This document shows, in pieces, positions 1 through 5,600 of a DNA stretch of 5,600 bases. The stretch is taken from positions 1 to 5,600 of the forward strand of contig CANQUY010000112.1 in the NCBI GenBank assembly GCA_947627125.1, read 5' to 3'. How positions within the stretch are numbered: the stretch's first letter is position 1; each line of letters begins with the position of its first letter. Under the pieces are notes generated by a model that did not search any database, was not told the DNA's origin, and saw only the letters and a program-made list of their open reading frames with translations. The position numbers and the translations under genes were made by a program. The DNA comes from an uncultured Clostridia bacterium (lineage in GTDB: Bacteria; Bacillota; Clostridia; Christensenellales; Borkfalkiaceae).

Positions 1-2119
1 CCACCGTGCGGCCCTGCGAGTCGGTCACCCTGCCGTCGTCCAAGATCTGCAGGAGAATGTTGAACACGTCGGGATGGGCCTTTTCGACCTCGTCAAAGAG
101 AATGATGGAATAGGGACGGCGGCGGATGGCCTCAGTGAGCGTGCCACCCTCCTCGTAGCCGACATATCCGGGAGGCGCGCCGATAAGACGGGAAACGGAG
201 AATTTCTCCATGTACTCGCTCATATCGATACGGACAATGTTCTTCTCGTCGTCGAAGAGGCTCTCCGCGAGTGACTTTGCAAGCTCCGTCTTGCCGACGC
301 CCGTGGGACCCAAAAACAGAAAGGAGCCGATAGGCCTGTTCTCATCGGAAATGCCCGCTCTTGCCCTCAAAATGGCCTCCGAAACCTTTTTTACCGCCTC
401 ATCCTGCCCGATAACGCGCCTGTGGAGGGTTTCTTCGAGGCGAAGAAGTTTCTCCCGCTCCCCCTCTTTCAGACGGGAAACGGGGATCCCCGTCCAGCGG
501 GCAACGATTTTTTCGATCTGCTCCTCGGTGACCTCATCCTGCAAAATCGCGTCCTCGTCCTTCTCCTTGAGCGAGGCGAGCTCCTTTTCGATGGCGGGAA
601 TTTCCCCGTATTCAAGACGCCCCGCCGTGTTGTAGTCGCCTCTGTTCTTGGCAGATTCCAGCTCTCCGCGGCAAGCATCCAGCCTCTCCTTGAGCTCCTT
701 TTCGTGCAAAATTGCCTTTTTCTCGTCCTGCCACTTGGCATTCATCGCGTCGAATTGCGATTTGTGGTCGGCGAGTTCCCTTTTTAACGTTTCGAGGCGG
801 GAGCGTGAGAGATTGTCGCTCTCCTTTTCGAGGGCGTTCTCCTCCACCTCCATCTGCACGATCTTGCGGTGCAGAGCGTCCATCTCGGCGGGCATGGAGT
901 CGATCTCCGTCCTGATCATCGCCGCCGCTTCATCCACGAGGTCGATGGCCTTATCGGGAAGAAATCTGTCGGTGATATAACGGTTGGAGAGCGTCGCCGC
1001 AGCTACGAGGGCGTCGTCGTGAATGCGGACGCCGTGGAAGATCTCGAACCGCTCCCTGAGGCCTCTCAAGATGGAGATCGTGTCCTCGACGGTGGGTTCG
1101 CCGACCAAGACTGGCTGAAAACGGCGGGCAAGGGCGGCGTCCTTCTCGATATATTTTCTGTATTCGTCAAGCGTCGTTGCGCCGATGCAGTGGAGTTCCC
1201 CGCGTGCGAGCATGGGTTTTAAGAGATTCCCCGCATCCATGGAGCCCTCGGCATTCCCTGCGCCGACGACGGTGTGAAGTTCATCAATGAAGAGCAAAAC
1301 TTTCCCCTCCGACTTCACGATTTCGGAAAGAACTGCCTTGAGGCGTTCCTCAAACTCTCCGCGATACTTCGCCCCCGCGATGAGAGCCCCCATATCGAGG
1401 GAGAACAGGGTCTTGTTCTTGAGCCCCTCGGGGACGTCGCCCGAAACGATACGGCGGGCAAGTCCCTCCGCAATGGCAGTTTTGCCGACCCCGGGCTCGC
1501 CGATGAGCACGGGATTGTTCTTGGTCTTTCTTGAGAGAATGCGGATGACGTTTCGGATCTCCTCATCCCTGCCGATGACGGGCTCTAACTTGTGCTCGCG
1601 GGCTCGCTTGGTGAGGTCGGTGCCGTACTTTTCAAGGGCCTCGTAAGTGTCCTCGGGATTGTCGCTCGTCACATTCTGATTGCCGCGGATCTCCTTCATG
1701 CCCCTCAAAAAGTCCTCCTTCGTGACGCCGAAACGCTTGAAAATGGCCGAAAGGCGGGGTTCGGCGTTGTCGAAAAGGCACAAAAAAAGGTGTTCCACGG
1801 AGATGAACTCGTCCTTCATGCCCAAGGCGAGCTGTTCGGCCTCGTTGAGGTCACGGGTGAGCGCAGCCGTGGGATAGACCTGCCCCGAACCCGCTCCGCT
1901 GACGCGGGGAAGCCGTTCCACCTCCTCCTTGACGGCACGCGAAAGGCCGTCCGCGTCCTTGCCCGCACGGCCGAGAATGCGGGAAACGAGGCCATTCTTT
2001 TCGAGAAGGGCGGAGGCGAGATGCAGGGTAGTGAGCTCGCTGTTGCCGTATTCCATGGCGAGCCGCTGAGCATCCTGTAATGCTTGCATTGATTTTTGTG
2101 TGAATTTATTTGCATCCAT
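1..2119 (-). CDS. clpB: ATP-dependent disaggregase ClpB (Hsp100, AAA+), C-terminus off the left edge
   Basis: The product is the cytosolic hexameric disaggregase that, in the known family, threads aggregated proteins through its pore together with DnaK/DnaJ/GrpE. The reading frame runs 706 complete codons without interruption. Residues 1-145 are the Clp N-domain. AAA-1 has Walker A GEPGVGKT (207-214), pore loop KYRG (Tyr252), Walker B LFIDELH (Asp279/Glu280) and Arg fingers Arg332/Arg333 in ARRF. A long, charged coiled-coil middle domain spans about 410-525; its full length marks ClpB rather than ClpA or ClpC. AAA-2 has GPTGVGKT (604-611), pore loop GYVGYEEGG (around Tyr652) and Walker B LFDEVEKAH (Asp676/Glu677). 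The sequence leaves the window just after GRTV, so about 150 of the usual ~860 residues are missing. The ATG at 2119 is chosen because a G-rich ribosome site lies 9 bases upstream and the N-domain starts at once; the ATG at 2115 is out of frame. All visible catalytic residues are intact. Confidence 0.97.
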   Translation of the reverse strand, partial: MDANKFTQKSMQALQDAQRLAMEYGNSELTTLHLASALLEKNGLVSRILGRAGKDADGLSRAVKEEVERLPRVSGAGSGQVYPTAALTRDLNEAEQLALGMKDEFISVEHLFLCLFDNAEPRLSAIFKRFGVTKEDFLRGMKEIRGNQNVTSDNPEDTYEALEKYGTDLTKRAREHKLEPVIGRDEEIRNVIRILSRKTKNNPVLIGEPGVGKTAIAEGLARRIVSGDVPEGLKNKTLFSLDMGALIAGAKYRGEFEERLKAVLSEIVKSEGKVLLFIDELHTVVGAGNAEGSMDAGNLLKPMLARGELHCIGATTLDEYRKYIEKDAALARRFQPVLVGEPTVEDTISILRGLRERFEIFHGVRIHDDALVAAATLSNRYITDRFLPDKAIDLVDEAAAMIRTEIDSMPAEMDALHRKIVQMEVEENALEKESDNLSRSRLETLKRELADHKSQFDAMNAKWQDEKKAILHEKELKERLDACRGELESAKNRGDYNTAGRLEYGEIPAIEKELASLKEKDEDAILQDEVTEEQIEKIVARWTGIPVSRLKEGEREKLLRLEETLHRRVIGQDEAVKKVSEAILRARAGISDENRPIGSFLFLGPTGVGKTELAKSLAESLFDDEKNIVRIDMSEYMEKFSVSRLIGAPPGYVGYEEGGTLTEAIRRRPYSIILFDEVEKAHPDVFNILLQILDDGRVTDSQGRTV

Positions 2120-2128
2120 TAGGTTATT

Positions 2129-2136
2129 CCCCCCTT
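2129..2136 (-). promoter_or_regulatory. Ribosome binding site of clpB
   Basis: On the minus strand the sequence AAGGGGGG ends 9 bases before the clpB ATG. It fixes the start at 2119 and excludes the out-of-frame ATG four bases further in. Confidence 0.8.
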
Positions 2137-2149
2137 TTGTTTCTACTTT

Positions 2150-2178
2150 ATTATACCGCGTTTTGCCCCTTCTGAAAC
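2150..2178 (-). promoter_or_regulatory. Predicted sigma-A-type promoter of clpB
   Basis: On the minus strand a perfect -10 hexamer TATAAT (2155-2150) lies 17 bases from a weak -35 match GTTTCA (2178-2173, 3 of 6 consensus positions). Initiation near 2143 would leave a leader of about 24 bases that contains the ribosome site. I saw no CIRCE inverted repeat and no CtsR-type GGTCAAA direct repeat in the bases around it, so heat-shock control cannot be read from the sequence. The -10 is convincing and the -35 is not. Confidence 0.55.
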
Positions 2179-2207
2179 AGGGCTTGTGTGATACGGGGCC
2201 TCTTCCC

Positions 2208-2246
2208 TCATCCCGAGCCACGCGAGCGGATCTCGTAGACCCACGG
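2208..2246 (+). repeat. Left arm of the intergenic inverted repeat
   Basis: It begins TCATCCCGAGC and ends TAGACCCACGG. It is the most diverged of the three copies in its central part (CACGCGAGCGGATC, against GTAGCGAAGGATC in the right arm), but shares the TAGACC-ACGG end with the right arm. Confidence 0.65.
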
Positions 2247-2263
2247 AAGCTTTCCCAATCACG

Positions 2264-2289
2264 TCATGGTGAGCGCAGCGAAGCATCCC
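2264..2289 (+). repeat. Internal short copy of the repeat
   Basis: It begins TCATGGTGAGCGCAGCGAAG and ends ATCCC. It matches the right arm (inverted) at 22 of 26 positions, which is better than the left arm does over the same stretch, so it could pair with the right arm in place of the left arm. It lacks the TAGACC-ACGG tail. It is followed by a small CCCGT/ACGGG inverted repeat (2287-2303). Confidence 0.65.
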
Positions 2290-2306
2290 GTTAAACGCAC
2301 GGGAGT

Positions 2307-2345
2307 CCGTTGGTCTAATGGGATCCTTCGCTACGCTCAGGATGA
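2307..2345 (-). repeat. Right arm of the intergenic inverted repeat
   Basis: Read on the minus strand it begins TCATCCTGAGCGTAGCGAAG and ends TAGACCAACGG. It is inverted relative to the other two copies and could form a stem with either of them. Confidence 0.68.
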
Positions 2346-2390
2346 GCACTCGGGCTCCGCGCCGTCCACCCGTTCTCATCTGTACCATAC

Positions 2391-2418
2391 AAAAAAGAGA
2401 GGCGAACCTCTCTTTTTT
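2391..2418 (-). terminator. Rho-independent terminator after the large surface-protein gene
   Basis: A perfect 12-base stem, AAAAAAGAGAGG paired with CCTCTCTTTTTT, closes a four-base loop. On the minus strand it lies about 70 bases after the stop codon of the large gene and ends in a six-T run, so it would end that transcript before clpB. The A run and T run are symmetric, so it could also work on the plus strand, but no plus-strand gene is visible to need it. Confidence 0.88.
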
Positions 2419-2422
2419 GCTG

Positions 2423-2431
2423 TGTGGATAA
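2423..2431 (-). other. Perfect DnaA-box 9-mer (TTATCCACA)
   Basis: The minus strand reads TTATCCACA, identical to the classical DnaA-box consensus. It lies between the terminator and a small hairpin. I see only this one clear box, with no cluster, no AT-rich unwinding region and no dnaA or dnaN nearby. It is therefore not evidence for an origin; it may be a titration or regulatory site, or chance. Confidence 0.4.
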
Positions 2432-2446
2432 GGGTATCAGATACCC
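2432..2446 (-). other. Small hairpin in the 3' untranslated region
   Basis: GGGTAT and ATACCC pair around a three-base loop, directly abutting the DnaA-box match. There is no T run beside it, so it is not a terminator by itself. It could protect the 3' end of the large transcript, or mean nothing. Confidence 0.4.
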
Positions 2447-2485
2447 CCAGCGTGTGAGCATGATGATTTCCGTGATGCCTCGGCG

Positions 2486-5400
2486 TTAGCCGACAGGTTC
2501 CTCTTTGGAACTCGGCTCCGTGCCGTTCACGACATATGAACTTGCCTCCATGCCGCAATAGGTCAGGCCCTCAACGGTCGGTTCATAAGTATTCGTGCCT
2601 GTAAAGGTGAACGTAATGGATTCATTCGTCGGAAGCGGGTTTCCGCCGAAGGACATGCCGACGAAACTTCCCACGTAATAGCCGCTTGCGGTGATGGAAA
2701 CATTGTCCTCAAACTGTTGCCCCGTCTGCATGGTCAGACCGATCACGGAACAGCCTTCAAACGTCAGCGCGATGTTTCCGTAATTGATCCCGCCATCCTT
2801 GAACAAACTCCTTCCCCCGAGGATCCCTGCGGAATGATCGATCGTACCGCCCGACGACAGCGTGAGATTTTTCACCGTTACATCCTTGAAGGATATGTTG
2901 ATATCTCCCCCGCCGTTCCTTCCCTGGGAACTGAAATTTGCAAACTGACAACCGACGCTGCCGACGACGCCGCCGACGTTGCGCAAAATAAAGCTGCCAA
3001 GTGATGTAGATCCTGTTTTAGCGGATACCGAGCAATTTTCCACCGTGACGGTATCGAATGTGTCCGTACCGCTTGCCGCCCTGTAGAGATAGCCCACGAC
3101 AAGGCCTATGTCATACGATGAATTGGAATTGGATGAATCACAGACGATATGCGTATTTTTCACGGTAACATTCTTCATCGTTTTTCCGACGCCGCCGTTT
3201 GACATGCTTTGGCCGAGGATACCGCCGACAAGATAGCCATTTCTCACATTCATCTCGCAATCATCCAACGTGCAATTCTCAAAATTTGCGCCTCCTCTGC
3301 CGACGAGCCCGCCGACGCATCGGCCGCCTCCCGTGATGATTGCCTTTGTGATATGGATATCGGAGATCGTACCGTGTGCCATGCCGCACAGAAGGCCTAT
3401 AAATTCACCGCCGACGATTTCGACGTCATTCATTTCGATCCCCGTGATCGTTCCGCCGTTCTGCCACTTGGCAAGGATACCAAAGGTATTATAACCGCTT
3501 CTCGGCGATTTGCCCGCTTCGACGTTATCAAATTTAAGATTTTTCACCGTCGCATTGACGAGCCCGCCGAAGAGCGAGGGATATAGACCGTTATGCGGCG
3601 AACTCGACAAATTGTCATATCCCATACAAATATTTTTGATGGTATGCTCCTGCCCGTCGAACGTCCCATTGAAGGTTTTCCCGTTCCAACTGCTGTTGCC
3701 CGCATCCGGATTTCTGATAGAACCGACGCCAATGCAACTCCACCAAATATTTTTCTCAATGACGTTTCCGTCCTCGTCAAAGCCATTGAAGTCAAGATCG
3801 TTCATCAAAACGACCGTTTTGCCCGCATAATTGTTTGCCGTGAGCCCGTTTTCGCCGTTCACGCTGTCGCGGAAGCTCTCGAGGCCCTTGACGGAGTAGA
3901 TTTCAAACTGTATCTTTTGAGTTTCCGCTCCATTTTTATAGTGCATTTCAATGAAATCATCTCCGACGGGGTAGCCGACTTTATTGTCGCCCGTGAAGTT
4001 CACGGAACCGCTCCCGCCGACAAGCATATTTCCTTCCTGCCCGCTGTTGTGGTTTGCGCCGTCAACGACGACGTCCGCTTCCACTCTTTCAACGGAAACG
4101 GAGCCGTCCGTCACCTTGCCGACGAGCCCGCCGACAGTCGCACCCGTTGCGCCCTCCGCTTTCACCGCTTCGCTCTCTTTGACCGTGACGTTCTTCACCG
4201 TGAGAGTTCCCGTCGCTTCGGCGGCGAGAACGCCCGCACTGCCGCTCTCCGAAGCTGTGACCACCGCACCCGTAATGGTGAGATCCTGCACGGTCGCCTC
4301 ACCCGTCACTCCGAGAAGCCCCGCATGATTGCCCGTGAGCGTGAAATTCGAGAGTGTCTTGCTGTTGCCCTTTAAGGTTCCCGTGAAAGGATTGGTTGCG
4401 GAGCCGAGAGGTTTGAGCGATGCGCCGTTGAAGTCAATGTCGCTTTCAAGCTCTACGGTAACTCCCGCTGCACGGGGAAGGGCGATCGTGCTCGCCTTAT
4501 TGGCATTATAGAGAGTTGCATAGGCGTTCCACTCGCGCACAGTGGAGATATGGATTGAACCGTCCTCGCCCTTGAGATCCTCGAGCGCGGGTTCCCTGTA
4601 TTTATATCCGCAGATCGTGCATTCGTACCAGATGATATAGGACGAGGGGCTCACCGTATCGTCCTCATCGACAGCGAGGGTGGCATACTTTATGTACTCG
4701 TGCTCGGCGATATCGGACGTGGCGTCGTGGGAGCAGGCCGCGGGGTGCCAATGGTGCGTTTCGTTGTGCACCCAAATGTCCTCGTTGAAGTGGTGCTCCT
4801 CGCTCCCTGTGGGTTCTGTTGTGACCAAGGACCACTCGCCGCAGAATTTGCACTTTTGGAAGTAAGCGGTCCCCCTTTCGCAATCATTTTGATAGAGATA
4901 AAATCTGTCCGCTGCGCTGTAGCCATTTAAATGTCTGCAATCTCCCGCATCGACAAAGAGGTGTGTATCGTTATCGAATGTAAACCAATACCCATAGACA
5001 GAAGTATCGCCGTTCACCGTCGTATAGCTTCCGCCGATGCTGTTTGTCGGATTGAGGATCGTACCGCTCTTTCCCCATTTGTTTTTGCCATAATAGCGGG
5101 TATTATATTCAATGGTCTTGATATGGGATGCGCTTAAATTCCCCAAAGAGCCCTTGAGCGCCCAAGTCCCTTCGTCGGTTTTTTGATAGATATTTCCGCT
5201 TTCGGAATCGAGATAGAAGCCCTCTCTCTCGACTGCCGTTTCCGCCGTGGGTGCGCCGCTGCCGACCGTCCAGCCGACTACGACACCGCTCTCGCCCGTT
5301 TCTCCCTTGAGGGAGCCGAGCTTGTTCCACGTTTCTCCGTCCTCGCCGAGCTGATAGACCACGAATAAGCTGTAATCGAGGTAGAAATCACCCTTGATGG

Positions 5401-5600
5401 CGTCCTTGAGGGGCGTTTTATCCTCCAAATCGTTGGGGTTCCCCTCGCCCGAGAACCAGAGGATGCCGTCGCGGCCGTTCTTGCCGAAGAGCTTTAAAAT
5501 GTTCTTCCAGCCCTCGGCGGTCTTTTGGTAGAGGTCGCCCTCCGCTGTGTCGAGGTAGAAGTCGTTGAGGGCACCCTGTTCGGCTTTGGGCCCACCGACG
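2486..5600 (-). CDS. Large modular Glug-repeat beta-helix protein, probably exported; N-terminus off the right edge
   Basis: The frame is open from the right edge to a TAA at 2488-2486, giving 1,037 codons of a longer protein. Residues are numbered from the first whole codon at 5599. Residues 1-157 hold three FYLD repeats separated by collagen-like glycine triplets. Residues 158-341 form a Cys/His module with CKFC (250-253), HHWH (282-285) and CTIC (327-330). Residues 348-541 form a first beta-helix with three Glug-like units. Residues 564-1037 form a second beta-helix with about nine. Glug units follow the pattern VGGLVG, a short turn, then a strand such as VKNVTVKN. No membrane segment, LPXTG motif or S-layer homology domain is visible, and the tail (EPSSKEEPVG) is short and polar, so any signal peptide or anchor must be in the missing N-terminus. 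By analogy it is an exported adhesin-like or surface protein of a gut anaerobe. The exact role is unknown and no enzyme active site is recognised. A terminator follows the gene. TTG at 5428 is not the start, because the repeats continue upstream of it. Confidence 0.9.
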   Translation of the reverse strand, partial: VGGPKAEQGALNDFYLDTAEGDLYQKTAEGWKNILKLFGKNGRDGILWFSGEGNPNDLEDKTPLKDAIKGDFYLDYSLFVVYQLGEDGETWNKLGSLKGETGESGVVVGWTVGSGAPTAETAVEREGFYLDSESGNIYQKTDEGTWALKGSLGNLSASHIKTIEYNTRYYGKNKWGKSGTILNPTNSIGGSYTTVNGDTSVYGYWFTFDNDTHLFVDAGDCRHLNGYSAADRFYLYQNDCERGTAYFQKCKFCGEWSLVTTEPTGSEEHHFNEDIWVHNETHHWHPAACSHDATSDIAEHEYIKYATLAVDEDDTVSPSSYIIWYECTICGYKYREPALEDLKGEDGSIHISTVREWNAYATLYNANKASTIALPRAAGVTVELESDIDFNGASLKPLGSATNPFTGTLKGNSKTLSNFTLTGNHAGLLGVTGEATVQDLTITGAVVTASESGSAGVLAAEATGTLTVKNVTVKESEAVKAEGATGATVGGLVGKVTDGSVSVERVEADVVVDGANHNSGQEGNMLVGGSGSVNFTGDNKVGYPVGDDFIEMHYKNGAETQKIQFEIYSVKGLESFRDSVNGENGLTANNYAGKTVVLMNDLDFNGFDEDGNVIEKNIWWSCIGVGSIRNPDAGNSSWNGKTFNGTFDGQEHTIKNICMGYDNLSSSPHNGLYPSLFGGLVNATVKNLKFDNVEAGKSPRSGYNTFGILAKWQNGGTITGIEMNDVEIVGGEFIGLLCGMAHGTISDIHITKAIITGGGRCVGGLVGRGGANFENCTLDDCEMNVRNGYLVGGILGQSMSNGGVGKTMKNVTVKNTHIVCDSSNSNSSYDIGLVVGYLYRAASGTDTFDTVTVENCSVSAKTGSTSLGSFILRNVGGVVGSVGCQFANFSSQGRNGGGDINISFKDVTVKNLTLSSGGTIDHSAGILGGRSLFKDGGINYGNIALTFEGCSVIGLTMQTGQQFEDNVSITASGYYVGSFVGMSFGGNPLPTNESITFTFTGTNTYEPTVEGLTYCGMEASSYVVNGTEPSSKEEPVG
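2489..3910 (-). other. Second, longer beta-helix domain with about nine Glug-like repeats
   Basis: It repeats the entry of the first helix in diverged form (VVLMNDLDFNG, then FNGTFDGQEHTIKNICM) and continues with units starting FGGLV, FGILA, IGLLCG, VGGLVG, VGGILG, IGLVVG, VGGVVG, AGILGG and VGSFVG. Unit length grows toward the C-terminus, from about 24 to over 40 residues, through longer Ser/Asn/Gly-rich turns. It contains eleven cysteines. The protein ends directly after the last strand, without an anchor. Confidence 0.72.
3977..4558 (-). other. First beta-helix domain with Glug-like repeats
   Basis: It opens with a cap-like segment, then VELESDIDFNG and NPFTGTLKGNSKTLSNFTL, a common entry to this kind of beta-helix. 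Three Glug-like units follow: AGLLG...VQDLTITGAVV, AGVLA...VKNVTVKESEA and VGGLVG...VSVERVEADVVV. It has no cysteine. A short spacer (residues 542-563) links it to the second helix. Confidence 0.7.
4576..5128 (-). other. Cys/His-rich module of unknown function in the large protein
   Basis: About 184 residues sit between the FYLD repeats and the first beta-helix. The first 90 or so (SHIKTIEYNTRYYGKNKWGK onward) match nothing I recognise. The rest has CKFCGEW, then EEHHFNEDIWVHNETHHWHP with a following C-x-H, then a second pair in YECTICGYKY. The WxxNETHHWH...CSH...AEHEY pattern resembles small Cys/His repeats that recur in secreted proteins of gut Clostridia. The two CxxC pairs, 74 residues apart, could bind zinc or form disulfides; neither can be decided from sequence alone. 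Confidence 0.6.
5129..5599 (-). repeat. Three FYLD/collagen-like protein repeats, period 56-58 residues
   Basis: FYLD lies at 5560-5549, 5386-5375 and 5218-5207, 58 and then 56 codons apart. The unit reads roughly FYLD-x3-GDLYQKT-x-EGW-x-L-LKG, then a glycine-triplet linker (GKNGRDG, then GETGESG), then a W, G and P-containing segment. The second copy has lost the GDLYQKT core (YSLFVVYQL instead). The first copy is cut by the window edge, so more copies probably lie upstream. Such units resemble the repetitive stalks of bacterial surface proteins and phage fibres; the stalk role is inferred. Confidence 0.75.

Larger units (their letters stand above)
2208..2345. repeat. Composite intergenic inverted-repeat element, MITE/REP-like
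   Basis: Two 39-base arms (2208-2246 and 2307-2345) are inverted relative to each other and match at about 30 positions when two single-base gaps are allowed. Both outer ends begin sharply with TCATCC, and similarity stops outside them. A third, shorter copy (2264-2289) sits between the arms in the same orientation as the left arm. Spurious translation of this unit gives peptides such as RHGERSEAS and LRYAQDE. I recognise these as the junk-peptide signature of an intergenic repeat family seen in many bacterial genomes. No transposase is present, so if mobile it would need one supplied from elsewhere. I see no coding function. Confidence 0.7.
2120..2485. other. Intergenic region between the large gene and clpB
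   Basis: No open frame here has a ribosome site or resembles a protein family; the short frames across 2143-2457 on both strands are translations of the repeat copies. From right to left it holds the 3' untranslated tail of the large gene, the small hairpin and DnaA-box match, the terminator, an unassigned GC-rich stretch (2346-2390), the three-copy repeat element, about 30 bases with nothing recognised (2179-2207), and the clpB promoter and leader. Confidence 0.75.

Noticed and set aside
1592..2080. A 162-codon plus-strand open frame
   Set aside because: It lies antisense to the clpB N-domain, which is conserved and in frame throughout. It has no independent support.
1..2119. ClpA or ClpC instead of ClpB
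   Set aside because: The long coiled-coil middle domain (about 410-525) and the positions of both Walker motifs fit ClpB. ClpA lacks this domain and ClpC has a much shorter one.
2208..2345. CRISPR array
   Set aside because: Only three imperfect copies are present, one inverted, with no regular spacers and no cas genes.
2423..2446. Replication origin
   Set aside because: There is a single DnaA box with no cluster, no AT-rich unwinding region and no replication genes beside it.
2143..2457. Short frames on both strands across the intergenic region
   Set aside because: They translate the repeat copies into the typical junk peptides of such elements, and none has a ribosome site.
3593..4375. 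A 260-codon plus-strand open frame
   Set aside because: It is antisense to the beta-helix region of the large gene. It has no ribosome site or recognisable family, and its His/Arg/Val-rich composition is that of a complementary-strand shadow.
5426..5428. TTG as the start of the large gene
   Set aside because: The frame stays open to the window edge, and the same FYLD repeat pattern is found upstream of it.
5129..5599. A true collagen triple helix
   Set aside because: Each Gly-X-Y run is only two or three triplets long, too short for a stable collagen rod, so the runs are described as linkers.

Overview
The window shows two genes, both on the minus strand, separated by a structured 366-base intergenic region. 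The sequence is moderately GC-rich. The Shine-Dalgarno sites, the rho-independent terminator and the kind of modular surface protein present suggest an anaerobic, probably gut-associated member of the Bacillota (Clostridia-like). This placement is an inference from gene style only, because the window holds no rRNA or other phylogenetic marker.

Layout from low to high coordinate: (1) bases 1-2119, clpB, the disaggregase of the Hsp100 AAA+ family. Its N-terminus is complete and its last ~150 codons lie beyond the left edge. (2) Bases 2120-2485, intergenic. It contains the clpB ribosome site and a sigma-A-type promoter, a ~138-base inverted-repeat element built from three related copies of a short repeat, a strong A/T-flanked terminator hairpin, a perfect DnaA-box 9-mer and a small hairpin. 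(3) Bases 2486-5600, the 3' part (1,037 complete codons plus stop) of a very large gene for a probably exported, modular repeat protein. In N-to-C order it has three FYLD/collagen-like repeats, a Cys/His-rich module, and two beta-helix domains carrying Glug-like repeats. Its start lies beyond the right edge.

The two genes point the same way, but the terminator between them and clpB's own promoter indicate separate transcription units. I see no functional link between them: clpB is a conserved stress chaperone, and the large gene looks like an accessory surface protein. The parts most worth a second look are the modular architecture of the large protein, its uncharacterised Cys/His module, and the intergenic inverted-repeat element. 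I found no phage, CRISPR, tRNA or insertion-sequence gene.
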